From Ostrinia nubilalis (lineage: Eukaryota > Arthropoda > Insecta > Lepidoptera > Crambidae), in NCBI RefSeq assembly GCF_963855985.1, contig NC_087093.1, forward strand, positions 13,965,001 through 14,029,000: a stretch of 64,000 nt of DNA, written 5' to 3'. This document shows, piece by piece, positions 33,092-43,064 of this stretch (position 1 is its first letter; each line of letters starts with the position of its first letter). The notes under the pieces are model-generated. The model had not been told where the DNA came from, made no database searches, and saw only the letters and a list, made by a program, of their open reading frames with translations. A program made the translations under genes and the position numbers.

Positions 33092-33441
33092 GAGCCGAGG
33101 TCCGAGCCTACCGTGGCGCCCTCAGGCCGCGTCCGTAGTCCCCTCGATCGGGCCCACTAGAGTGAGCCCGCCGTAGGCTGGACTTTGGTCCAACACCGCG
33201 GTGGGCAACCCTCTAGTTGGGTTCGCCACTGATCGGGCGCCTTATGCGCTCGATACGGCCCGATCGCGAACGTCGGTCTGCGACCGACGCGGACGAGCCT
33301 GGGCTTCGCTTCGCGAAGCCCACACTCGGCCTCGTCGGCACGCGCACCGACGATCGCCAAACGGCTAGAGTACCTTCTGTACTCGCCACTCTGCCCGGTG
33401 AAGCTGGAAAAGCTCCTCAAGCTACCAGCGCGCGTCCCTTC
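33092..33441 (+). other. 3' UTR of LINE copy 1
   Basis: GC-rich, about 350 bases between the ORF2 stop and the A tail, nearly identical to 38712-39050. Differs by a short cttcgcttcgcgaag-like change near 33304. Confidence 0.8.
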
Positions 33442-33482
33442 AAAAAAAAAAAAAAAAAAAAAAAAAAAAGGACCCAGTCAGT

Positions 33483-33517
33483 ATTCGCTTCGCATCGCTC
33501 GCACGGTACGGACGTGC
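33483..33517 (+). promoter_or_regulatory. Putative internal promoter of the LINE
   Basis: If the element starts at the A of attcgc (33483), GGACGTGC lies at exactly +28 to +35. This fits the downstream promoter motif RGACGTGY known from Drosophila Jockey-clade LINEs (from memory) and the DPE consensus RGWYV at +28. The start is TATA-less and its first bases resemble the (C)ATTCG starts of such elements. Confidence 0.6.
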
Positions 33518-34173
33518 GCTCCGCCTCGCCCGCCCGCTCGCATGCGCTGCGCTCCGAGTTCCTCGAGCTTATCGCCCTCGCTCTGCGAGTCTTGTTTCTG
33601 TGGTGTTTTGTCACAATTACGTGGCTTGCCCGCGGCTGCGCTTGGGATACCTAACGGTGATAACGAACAAGCGTAGTTAAACGCCTTTCTAAAGGCGGTT
33701 CGGTTCGATTGGGAGCGACCGACAGTGCCTTTTTCAAGGCGCTGAAATTTCCTGCCGCCGCCGGTATATTAGGCTGTGAACCTTGGCCTCCTGGAAGGCA
33801 CGTTTGAGAGGGTGAGGCGTTCCTCCTCGCCCTTGAGACACTCGGTTTCACAGTCTTTTCACTGCCGGGCGTGACCCCCCCTACCCCTCCCTACTTTCCA
33901 TCCCTGAAGGAGCGTATCCCTGGTTGTTTTTGCGACCGGGGCCCTCCTGAAGGACTGCTAGGAGTAGGTACTCACCCTACGTCGCGGCGTTGCTACGTTG
34001 CGGCGTAGTTACATTGGTTAGGGCACACTTTTCCCACTCACCCCGCACGGTTTACACCGACTGTGCGGGACTTACACACCGCTATAACCACCGAGTTTCT
34101 TGCCGGCTCTTCTCGGTGGTTGCGACTTGCGAACCGGCGTAGATTCACGCGTCGCGTATCTCAACTCCATGCC

Positions 34174-35775
34174 ATGGACACGGAGGAACTTTTAAAGTTC
34201 CTCCGGGCCACTCACCCGGAGGTCCTCTCCGGGTTTAAAGCCCACATACGGGCAAAGACCCTCGCAAGCTCTGTGTATGAGGAGCCTGCTTCCCCTTCAT
34301 GTCCCGAGGACGCCATGTGCGATCCGAACTCGGCCCCTCTACCAATCCCGCTCACGAACGAGCACTCTATTGTGATAGATCACCAATCCCATGCCCCCAG
34401 TAGGGACATGGAATGTGACTCTGTCTCAGACGCCGATGACAGTGGCTTCACCACCGTCAGTCGTCCGAAGAGGACCCGCAAATCCGCGGCCTCTCCCCCT
34501 CCTTCCCCCCCTGCGAAGGCGCTGAAGGCCAACTCGGGCCTCTCTCAGCCCTCGCAATCTTCCCAGCCATCCGGCTCGCAGTCGAGCACCGGGCGGACTG
34601 TCAGAGTCCCCCCAGTCTTTGTCCAGGACAAGGCGTCCTGGAACAAGATTTCCGGCGCGCTCAAGGAGCGCCACATCAACTTCTCGCACGCTAAGTCGTG
34701 CAATGTAGGCATTAAGGTGTCCTTGTCCACCTCCGACGAGCACCGAGCCCTAACGCGGTTCCTAGATGAGAACCGTATCGGTTATCATACTTTCCCCCGC
34801 GAGGAGGAAAGGGAGCTGCGGGTTGTTATCCGTGGCATTCCCAAGGAGCTAGACTCCGCCTCCATCTTGGCCGACCTCAAGGCCCAAAACTTCCCCGTCA
34901 AACAGGTTCATCGTCTGTACAGGACTCGTACACGTGAACCTTTTGACCTTGTCCAAGTAGTCTTGGACTATTCCGACGAAGCGAAATCGATTTTCAATTT
35001 GAAAACGGTTTGCTTCATCTCCGGGCTCAAAGTTGAGCCACCCCGAAAGCGCGGCGCTCCCGGCCAGTGCCACCGCTGTCAACATTACGGGCACGCTGCC
35101 CGTAATTGTCACGCCCGTCCTAGGTGCGTCAAGTGCCTAGGCGATCACGGCACAGCCGACTGTGTCCGTGACAAGGCCACAGCCACCGAACCACCGAGCT
35201 GCATACTGTGTGGTAGCCAGGGTCATCCTGCGAATTATCGCGGTTGTCCCCGGGCTCCACGCACTCAGCCGCGTGCCCCCATCCCCTCTGCCTCCAGGCA
35301 GATCAATGCTACTCGCAACTTTGCGGTAGCAAGTGAGGCTCCTAGCCTCCGCCCCAACAGGCCCAATGCTTGGGCTAGGCCTCTGGCCTACACCCAGGCT
35401 GCCAGCCTTACTCCCACACCCACCCAAACAGCTGTGGCCCCACTCGCGCTCCAGCAGGCTCCTCAACCCCACCCAGCCCCTAAGGCTACGCCAAAGGCAC
35501 CTACCCAACAGGCGCCTAACCCAAGTCCCCCTGCCCCTAAGGCACCAGCCCACAAAGTCCCGGCCCCTCAGGCCATGCCCCAGCCTTCACATTCACCTGC
35601 GGCTGACATTAAGTTGGTCAGAGACTTCTTTGGCCAAATTAATGTCGGCGAGATGTTTGTGATCGCCGCAAAACTGCGCGCGACTAATGGCGAAGGCAAC
35701 ATCATGGATAGGTTATCTATCCTCGCCGAACACGTAGACTTTTGCTACGCTATCTCCTCTTTCCACGCTCCGTAA
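34174..35775 (+). CDS. Jockey-type ORF1 (gag-like nucleic-acid-binding protein)
   Basis: The frame is open from before 34063, but the first ATG is at 34174 (gccATGG context), giving 533 residues starting MDTEELLKFLRATHPE. It holds a Ser/Pro-rich N-terminal half, then a region resembling the PRE_C2HC-type domain of Jockey gag proteins (LRVVIRGIPKELDS, VHRLYRTRTREPFDLVQVVL). Three zinc knuckles follow (CHRCQHYGHAARNC, CVKCLGDHGTADC, CILCGSQGHPANYRGC), then a Pro/Ala-rich tail. Such proteins bind LINE RNA and chaperone reverse transcription. Its stop codon overlaps the ORF2 start (TAATG). Confidence 0.9.
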   Translation: MDTEELLKFLRATHPEVLSGFKAHIRAKTLASSVYEEPASPSCPEDAMCDPNSAPLPIPLTNEHSIVIDHQSHAPSRDMECDSVSDADDSGFTTVSRPKRTRKSAASPPPSPPAKALKANSGLSQPSQSSQPSGSQSSTGRTVRVPPVFVQDKASWNKISGALKERHINFSHAKSCNVGIKVSLSTSDEHRALTRFLDENRIGYHTFPREEERELRVVIRGIPKELDSASILADLKAQNFPVKQVHRLYRTRTREPFDLVQVVLDYSDEAKSIFNLKTVCFISGLKVEPPRKRGAPGQCHRCQHYGHAARNCHARPRCVKCLGDHGTADCVRDKATATEPPSCILCGSQGHPANYRGCPRAPRTQPRAPIPSASRQINATRNFAVASEAPSLRPNRPNAWARPLAYTQAASLTPTPTQTAVAPLALQQAPQPHPAPKATPKAPTQQAPNPSPPAPKAPAHKVPAPQAMPQPSHSPAADIKLVRDFFGQINVGEMFVIAAKLRATNGEGNIMDRLSILAEHVDFCYAISSFHAP

Positions 35776-38711
35776 TGGCTAATCCCACCGCTAGGATCAA
35801 ACCCCGGTCAATCACCTTAGCATTTTTCAACGCTAACGGTCTTAGACAGCAGAAGGACGAGGTTACTCAGTTCCTTACCGACCACCAGGTCGACATCTTT
35901 CTGGTTCAAGAGACCCTCCTAACACCCTCTATTCGCAATCCTAGGATAGCGAACTACAATATCATTAGACACGATAGGCCCACACGTGGCGGCGGCACGC
36001 TTATTTATTATAAGCGTTCTCTGCACTGTGCTTTAGTCGATCCCCCTTCTCTCTCTAACCTAGAAGTCTCACTCTGTCGGCTAGCCATGACTGGACACGA
36101 GCCCATCCTCATCGGCTCGGTTTACCTCTCCCCGAACAAGACTCCCTTAAGGAGCGACTTTCAGGCCCTCTTTGCTATGAATAGTGCAGTCATTCTTGGC
36201 GGCGACTTTAATAGCAAACACACTCATTGGGGTTGCGTAACATCCACTGCCAATGGCAACATGTTAAGCGAACTCTCTGAGGAACTCATCTTTGACATCT
36301 TAGTCCCTATGACGCCCACTCACTATCCTTACAATGTCGAGCATCGGCCCGACATTCTGGACATGGCAATTCTAAAGAATATAGGCCTCCGCCTACACTC
36401 TATAGAAACCATGCACGCGCTCACTTCTGACCATCGCCCGGTCGTACTACAACTAGGCTCTCCTGAGTCTACACCCACTATGAAGACAATTGTGGACTGG
36501 GACAAACTCAAGGTAAAACTTGGGAACTGTCAGAGCCCACAACTGTCCTCAATCCCCGACGATATAGTTTCGCCTCACGAAACTATTCACGCGATCGATG
36601 CGCTCACTAGTCACATCTCGGTCGCCATTGGCGACTCGTCTAGGCAAGTGCCTGCGATGGCTAACCACCGTCTCAGGTTGCCGGACGACGCGCGAGAACT
36701 ATTGAGGGCAAAGAACGCAGCCACTCGCGATTATGACGCTTATCCAACCGAGGAAAACAGAGTCCGCCTACGTTCCCTACAGCGCGCTGTCAAGGCTCGT
36801 ATCGCGGAACTCCGTAACAATCAGTGGGATGATCTACTTAAAGAAATCTCGCCATCTCACCAAGCCTATTGGAAGTTGACGAGAGCCTTTAAGTCCGACA
36901 CCGTAGCGTCCACGCCACCGCTTTTACGTCCCGATCAAACGCTTGCGTTTGACGACGACGCCAAAGCCGAATGTCTAGCCGACAGTCTAGAAGCACAGTG
37001 CTCCCCCAGTACCCTCCCAGTAGACTCTGCCCACCTCCGCATGGTGGACAGCGAAGTCGAACGTAGAGCCGCCCTCCCTCCGACCACAACCCTAGACCCG
37101 ACCAACGTCGACGAGGTGCGAACGATAATCAAAGGTTTCCGTCCCAACAAAGCCCCCGGCCCGGACTGTATCTCTAATAGAGTCTTACGCGCCCTGCCCG
37201 CCCCCCTAGTATACCTCTTGGTTGCTATTTTCAACACGGCCATGTCTCACTGCATCTTTCCCGACGCGTGGAAAGTGGCAGAAGTCATTGGCATCCCGAA
37301 GCCCGGTAAGAAACTGGCTGACCCCACAAGCTACAGACCCATCAGTCTCTTAAAGACCATGGGTAAGTTATACGAACGTATAATTGTCTCTCGATTAAGA
37401 GATTATGTTTTTTCTAATAATCTCTTAATAAACGAACAGTTTGGCTTCCGCGCCTCACATTCCTGCGTACAACAGGTGCACCGCTTAACGGAGCACATAC
37501 TTAGCGGCCTCACTGCTAAGCCACCCGTAGGGACAGGAGTGCTATTCTTCGACGTAGCGAAGGCATTCGATAAAGTCTGGCACAATGGCTTGATTTACAA
37601 GCTTTACGAACTCGGTGTGCCGGACAGTCTCGTGCACATCTTACGTGACTTTTTATCGAATCGCACCTTTCGTTACCGAGTAGATGGCTCCCTCTCCTCC
37701 CCCCGCCCCATAAGAGCCGGAGTCCCCCAGGGCTCCGTGCTCTCTCCCATCCTCTTTTCATTGTACGTCAATGACATCCCCAAATATCCGAATACGGATT
37801 TAGCCCTCTTTGCGGACGACACCGCACTCTACAAGTCCGGACGTAATCGGAATTACGTCATCTTGGCGCTCCAACGCGCAGTCACACAATTAGGCGAATG
37901 GTCCAGGAAGTGGCGTATCGAGGTAAATCCCGAAAAAAGTGCAGCAGTGTACTTTTCTAGGGCTTTGTCTGCGAAACGTCCTCCGGTTCGCACTCGTCCT
38001 AATGTCCCCACCCATCTCACCTTATTTGACCAAACTATTCCTTGGAAAAGTGAGGCCAAGTACTTAGGTGTCACCCTCGACCAGAGATTATCGTTCGCTC
38101 CGCACCTCAGACGCGTCTTGAGCCGTGCGAACCACTACATCCACCGACTGTACCACCTAGTTGGAAGGAAAAGTAAATTGTCACTTAGAAATAAGTTGAC
38201 AATTTACAAAACCTGCATCCGTCCAGTGTTGACTTACGCCAGTCCGGTGTTTGCTCACACTTCCTGCACAGACCTTAAGAAATTCCAGACCCTCCAAAAC
38301 AAATTCTTACGCCGAGCCGCGGATGCCCCGTGGTTCGTGCGTAATACGAATCTCCATAGAGATTTCGAGATCCCATCGATTGATCACTTTATGAAAGAAG
38401 CCTCTCGCCGCTACTTTGATAAAGCGATCAACCACAAGAACCCTCTTATCGTTAGCGCCGCCACGTATACACCCCAGAAAGATGTCGCTGCCCAATACCG
38501 ACGACCTAGGCATGTCCTAGACGACCCGGACGATCCTATTACCGAATTTCTGAACACAGACATCACTGCCTTAAGCACGCCAACTACTCCACAACACAGT
38601 AGCTCGTTACACCGTACTCGCCGGCGAGTACGAGGCCCTGCTTTCCATTTCGGACGGTACAGACATGTACCGGGCCGGTTCTCCCCTATCCGTCCCCCGG
38701 ACACGGCCTGA
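35775..38711 (+). CDS. Jockey-type ORF2: endonuclease and reverse transcriptase
   Basis: 978 residues from the ATG overlapping the ORF1 stop. The N-terminal apurinic-type endonuclease has FFNANGLRQQKDEV, VQET, GGDFNSKHTHWG (residues 142-153) and SDHRPV (218-223). The reverse transcriptase has KAPGPDCISNRVLR, SYRPISLLKTMGKLYE, AFDKVWH (597-603), GVPQGSVLSP (649-658) and the catalytic FADD (679-682). The C-terminal region ends HFGRYRHVPGRFSPIRPPDTA. No stop or frameshift. Expected role: nicks target DNA and primes cDNA synthesis from it. Translation probably depends on termination-reinitiation at TAATG. Confidence 0.95.
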   Translation: MANPTARIKPRSITLAFFNANGLRQQKDEVTQFLTDHQVDIFLVQETLLTPSIRNPRIANYNIIRHDRPTRGGGTLIYYKRSLHCALVDPPSLSNLEVSLCRLAMTGHEPILIGSVYLSPNKTPLRSDFQALFAMNSAVILGGDFNSKHTHWGCVTSTANGNMLSELSEELIFDILVPMTPTHYPYNVEHRPDILDMAILKNIGLRLHSIETMHALTSDHRPVVLQLGSPESTPTMKTIVDWDKLKVKLGNCQSPQLSSIPDDIVSPHETIHAIDALTSHISVAIGDSSRQVPAMANHRLRLPDDARELLRAKNAATRDYDAYPTEENRVRLRSLQRAVKARIAELRNNQWDDLLKEISPSHQAYWKLTRAFKSDTVASTPPLLRPDQTLAFDDDAKAECLADSLEAQCSPSTLPVDSAHLRMVDSEVERRAALPPTTTLDPTNVDEVRTIIKGFRPNKAPGPDCISNRVLRALPAPLVYLLVAIFNTAMSHCIFPDAWKVAEVIGIPKPGKKLADPTSYRPISLLKTMGKLYERIIVSRLRDYVFSNNLLINEQFGFRASHSCVQQVHRLTEHILSGLTAKPPVGTGVLFFDVAKAFDKVWHNGLIYKLYELGVPDSLVHILRDFLSNRTFRYRVDGSLSSPRPIRAGVPQGSVLSPILFSLYVNDIPKYPNTDLALFADDTALYKSGRNRNYVILALQRAVTQLGEWSRKWRIEVNPEKSAAVYFSRALSAKRPPVRTRPNVPTHLTLFDQTIPWKSEAKYLGVTLDQRLSFAPHLRRVLSRANHYIHRLYHLVGRKSKLSLRNKLTIYKTCIRPVLTYASPVFAHTSCTDLKKFQTLQNKFLRRAADAPWFVRNTNLHRDFEIPSIDHFMKEASRRYFDKAINHKNPLIVSAATYTPQKDVAAQYRRPRHVLDDPDDPITEFLNTDITALSTPTTPQHSSSLHRTRRRVRGPAFHFGRYRHVPGRFSPIRPPDTA

Positions 38712-39049
38712 GCCGAGGTCCGAGCCTACCGTGGCGCCCTCAGGCCGCGTCCGTAGTCCCCTCGATCGGGCCCACTAGAGTGAGCCCGCCGTAGGCTGGA
38801 CTTTGGTCCAACACCGCGGTGGGCAACCCTCTAGTTGGGTTCGCCACTGATCGGGCGCCTTATGCGCTCGATACGGCCCGATCGCGAACGTCGGTCTGCG
38901 ACCGACGCGGACGAGCATGGGCTTGAGCAAGCCCACACTCGGCCTCGTCGGCTCGCGCACCGACGATCGCCAAACGGCTAGAGTACCTTCTGTACTCGCC
39001 ACTCTGCCCGGTGAAGCTGGAAAAGCTCCTCAAGCTACCAGCGCGCGTC

Positions 39050-39050
<1 letters not shown>
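38712..39050 (+). other. 3' UTR of the full-length LINE
   Basis: GC-rich, about 340 bases. Contains short inverted repeats (for example cgatcgcgaacgtcgg and cgaccgacg nearby), which could fold as recognition structure for the reverse transcriptase; this is inference. Ends directly in the A tail. Confidence 0.75.
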
Positions 39051-39109
<59 letters not shown>

Positions 39110-39589
39110 AAAAAACCCAGTCAGTTCCGCGTTTTCTCCTCAACAAGCTACAACACCAAGCTCTCGCCACTGCTCCGAGGAACCGGTCACAGTCTCAACC
39201 ACAACCGAGTTATTATTTCTGCGCTCCCCGCCCCCTTCGTCTCGCTCTCCCGCTCGCGCTGCACCCCGCATCGCGCCGTGTCGGCGTACGGTATCAAGGG
39301 TCCGCACAGAGTTGCAACCCCATACCGTCCGGCACAATAATATCAGTGTTACTGGAGAAAGCTTAAATTTTTGATAATTAAGAATTATTAATTTTGTCTA
39401 CCTATTGAAATTTAAATCGTTCGCATCCTTTTAAACGAAGACTCTACTCATGATACATAGTACATTCCTCAAATATGAGACAAAACCAATGAGTTAAAAT
39501 TACATTTTAATAGTACCTACATACAATCGTCTTACACTCTTTAGAAGAGCACACTGACACAAATAAATAATAAAAAATACTCTCTAAGG

Positions 39590-39950
39590 TCTGTAACTAA
39601 AGGTCTAAGCTGTAAGATAGAAGAATCTTCTAGCCAAAAAGATGGCAGATGCAGCAGATGTCAACGGATTTGAAACTGGAGTTCATGTGACTCCTTGTAG
39701 ACTTGAGTGTCTAGAGCGTCCCTTCCTCCACCATGCGTAAGAATGTTTCAAAAATACTGTCTAAGGTCTGTAGCTAAAGGTATAAGCTGCAAGATAGAAG
39801 AATCTTCTAGCCAAAAAGATGGCAGATGCAGCAAATGTCAACGGATTTAAAACTTGGAGTTCATGTGACTCCTTCTAGACTTGAGTCTCTAGAGCGTCCC
39901 TTCCTCCACCATGCGTAAAAGTTTTCCAAAAATACTGTCTGAGCAACTCT
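39590..39950. repeat. 178-bp tandem repeat of element copy B
   Basis: Inverted counterpart of 11040-11680. tcaacggattt occurs at 39660 and 39838, a 178-base period, about two units. Confidence 0.85.
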
Positions 39951-41456
39951 CTTTTGCGCAAAGCCACATCATTTATATTTACTGTGGTTATAAAGGTGTA
40001 CCAAGGGTACATGCTACACCTTTTTATTCGATTGTAAGAGTACTGGTTTACTCACAAATCCGTTTTATCTGATTTTCTGAAATCTTTTAAATACATTGGT
40101 GTTTATTATTCAAATCAATGACTAATGTTTGAACTAATTTGGACATATCAAGGCCTATCATTAGTATTTTTTTCAAACTTCTGCGTTGAGCCATTTACGA
40201 GATCTGGGACATCACAAAACATTACCCCAGCAAAATTCTAAATAACTTGTGAACCGGAACACGAACAAATTTTGCTATTCGTGGACAAATTACTACGCAA
40301 CAAGAGCTATCTATCCATGTATTTGGTTCCGGGATAGAACGCCTTTAAAAAAAAAAAATTGCCAGGGTAATGTTTGAAACGTTACCCCAGCAAAATCTGT
40401 GTTTTCCTAATAACTTTAAAACTATAATTTGAACGAATTTTGCTATTAGTGGACAAATTTCTGCTCACGATGGACTAATTATCTGCTATACTCTCGACTC
40501 TCTAAAGCACAACATTTATAAAAATTTTGCTGCGGTAATGCACTCCAGGTAACCGTGTGTGATGCTCATTGCTCATAGTGATTTTCGATACAGAGCCCCG
40601 TACATACGTTATACATAAATTATGGAAAGAAAACACCCAGACCAATACAAACAAATATGTATGCAATTTTAGTATGATATTTTTATTTATTAATAAACAA
40701 AAAGACTGAACAAAATTGAAGCGTGTACTGATTAATGTAATTAACTACATGCAAAGCTTTGTGAATTGCAACAACTATAATTTATTATCCAAGCTCTAAA
40801 TAATCGCTACTACGAGTAACTGATCATAAAATGTTTTTCCAATCGCTCAAGCTCCCGAGGATCTACCGATAGGTCGGGTGACGTAATCTTGAAATTATTT
40901 TAGCCGGCGCGGAACTTCCGGAAGGTCGGGTGACGCCACGCCTCTTTGAACCGTGTTTACTTTGGCAGTTATATTTTATATTTATTCGATTCTAAAATAT
41001 ATTCCCAAAAATTTTGAAAGTTGTTTTAATTTGTATCACTTGGATATGATTTGTATTAGAAAGTGCTGTGAGTGTGACGCTTGAACGGAAGGAAGTCAAC
41101 CTAACCTAACCAACTGCGTATTTCTATACTGTGTAGCCGCGAGAGCTCTTTGGCGCGCTGTCTTCGGCGAAATATTGCGCGCGCAGATTTTGACAGCGCG
41201 AAATACCTACTTTAGCAGAAATACCAAGCGTTAACACCTAACCATTAGCAATTAAGCTTAAAGGTAAATAGTAATTTGTATGGAACCTTAAAAATACAAA
41301 CTTTAAGGTGATAGAGAATTAGAGAAATTAATAAAAACAATGAAGAACTAATTAATACCTGGCAAGGGGTTAAATCATTTTGTATTTTTTGTAATTTGAA
41401 GAAAAATAATGTAGGCTCATAAACTCCCATTACTGAAAAAGGTTAAATAAATAATA

Positions 41457-42245
41457 TACAGGGTGTTAGTTGGAACCATGTAATTTAGTAGCCGATAGAG
41501 GATACCTATGCTATCATATTAAGTTATGTTACTTTTCACAACGTGAAAAAAAATCGTCAATTTTTTTTTCCAACAGATTTAATGACTCAACAGTGTTATT
41601 GTTTATACAATAACGATCTTGAGTTAATTGGTCAAATTACAACAATAAGTTTCAAAACTCAATAACTACTGTGAAAAACTTAATTTCATGCGTCAAAAGC
41701 TAGTTTGACTTATATTTGTGTTTCGTGGAAATATTACTTCAGGGTCAGACGAACTCAAATATTGTTTTTCTTTGTAGTTCCACTAACTTTATCGTGTTTC
41801 AAACAAATAACGTGGTCAACTTAAGGCCTTAGTAATTTAGGCATGATTTGACTAAAGCTAACAATCCCTTTGAGATCTGGATACTCGTGAATCTGTTTAC
41901 ATACGATAGTTCTTACTTGTTTCTTGTTCGAACCATCCAAATATTGGGTTTAAATTCATTGGAAGTTTCCAAACGTGGGGGAACTGCGTAGGTGGATTGT
42001 GATAATAAGCGAACTAGAACTATGTAATGTTAAAATCAATTTTGTAGTTTCATATATTATGGTCGTGTAATCTATAACGGGTTTCTTGAATACAAAATGA
42101 ATTTTGTCTGTGGTTGGCTAAATCAAAAATGGAAAGCAATTTTGTAGAATAAAAAAAATGTAGAGAATTTTGGTAAAAATTACAACTTCAACATTAGATT
42201 TTAGTTCGTAGCGCTCATAGAATGAACATTACTAACACACCCTGA
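41457..42245. mobile_element. Probable MITE (acagggtg ends)
   Basis: The left end tacagggtgttagttgg and the right end ctaacacaccctga are imperfect inverted repeats. The interior is AT-rich without an ORF. Boundaries uncertain. Confidence 0.45.
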
Positions 42246-42287
42246 ATTTTATATGACGCATTTTGGGAGTGTGAATACAATACAATA

Positions 42288-42406
42288 GGGGTTATTAATA
42301 AAAGTTACACCCTGGTTGAACTCTGGCTTAACTTGTCATTTTGTATGGAAATGCCATTTTAATCCAAGGTTCATCCTAGGTGTAACTTTTTATTAATAAG
42401 GGGGGT
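42288..42406. mobile_element. Small MITE (ttattaataaaagttacac)
   Basis: ggttattaataaaagttaca on the left is mirrored by tgtaactttttattaataag on the right, with a palindromic body of about 120 bp. Confidence 0.75.
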
Positions 42407-42916
42407 AATGTTTGAAAACATAACGTAGAATTAAATTCCATTCGGCAGGTACGTAATGGTCATACCTAATCATATTAGGCACTTTTTCTTGAGTGAAAGT
42501 GATTAAAAGTCTCTATGAAAATAAAGAAAGCGCAAAATTCTTTGCGCAAATGGAATGAAACACACCCATTCCTCATAGAAACACTGCACCATTTTGCAAG
42601 CCAAAATGCACTGTGTTCACCGGTGACGTCTCCCACAGGGGGCGATGTTGTCGCCACCGAGATTTCAATCTCATTATTGATACAGGAAACGTTGTATGGC
42701 TCGTATTCCGATTGCGTGTACGTGGAATATGCAGTGATATTTTCTATGCGCTGCATTTTTGTTTCATGTTTCGTAAGTGTGCCCTGGTGAAGAAACGGCT
42801 TCATGTTGCCGTCAGGATACAAAATTCGTCAATATGGGTAATATCAGGTAATCGGTTACCAGTAAAAATACCAAATTAGAGATTAGTATTAGAAAAGATA
42901 TTGGACTCTGACATTA

Positions 42917-43064
42917 ACGCCTGTATTCACAAACGATGCTTGCTTAAGTGAAGCAGCAAATCGAACGCACAGCGTCGAATAGAGCTCTGTGATTGGTTCG
43001 TGTGTCACCCTGAGTGTCCACGCGCACTGTGAGACCTCATAGTTATGTTTGTGAATACGGGCGT
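42917..43064. mobile_element. MITE, family gtattcacaaac, copy 1
   Basis: acgcctgtattcacaaac on the left and gtttgtgaatacgggcgt on the right. The body contains cgaatagagctctgtgattg. A second, inverted copy is at 55035-55174. Confidence 0.8.

Larger units (their letters stand above)
31563..33469 (+). mobile_element. 5'-truncated Jockey-clade LINE, copy 1
   Basis: Matches 37891-39108 of the full-length copy with few substitutions: end of ORF2, 3' UTR and a 28-A tail (33442-33469). It is interrupted by a hAT-type element (32209-32910). Flanked by the 11-bp direct repeat ggacccagtca (31552-31562 and 33470-33480). The truncation point is within ORF2, after the polymerase motifs. Confidence 0.9.
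33483..39108 (+). mobile_element. Apparently full-length Jockey-clade LINE, copy 2
   Basis: 5' UTR, intact ORF1 and ORF2, 3' UTR and a 58-A tail (39051-39108). Flanked by the 11-bp direct repeat acccagtcagt (33472-33482 and 39115-39125). ORF1 has three zinc knuckles, and ORF2 has endonuclease and reverse transcriptase domains of Jockey type. Intact frames, near identity to copy 1 and the long A tail indicate recent activity. A few bases (c, then aaaaaa) separate the tail from the right duplication. Confidence 0.9.
30748..39336. mobile_element. Probable solo LTR, split by LINE insertions
   Basis: Outer ends TGTGCACGACGG and CCGTCCGGCACA: TG...CA with short inverted termini, and a 5-bp direct repeat ATAAT at 30743-30747 and 39337-39341. 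Copy A of the host element shows the empty site (ATAAT once). Without the inserted LINEs (31563-39114 plus one target duplication) it is about 1.04 kb and non-coding, the expected form of a solo LTR of a Gypsy- or BEL-type retrotransposon. No gag-pol is present. Confidence 0.7.
30264..41230. mobile_element. TTAA-flanked element, copy B, interrupted by nested insertions
   Basis: Inverted relative to copy A. The parts 30264-30747 and 39337-41230 together reproduce copy A from its GGCCGGGTA end to its GCTTGGTA end, and TTAA stands outside both (30260-30263, 41231-41234). The 8.6 kb between is foreign. Compared with copy A it has about two rather than 3.6 minisatellite units. It also has a different internal segment at about 39960-40530, where copy A has other sequence. 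Confidence 0.8.

Noticed and set aside
33217..33654. Frames spanning the first poly(A) tract (Lys runs)
   Set aside because: They read through a LINE 3' UTR, the A tail and the next LINE's 5' UTR; purely an artefact of juxtaposed elements.
34063..34173. Upstream extension of LINE ORF1
   Set aside because: The frame is open but begins with GTG and has no ATG; the first ATG with good context is 34174.
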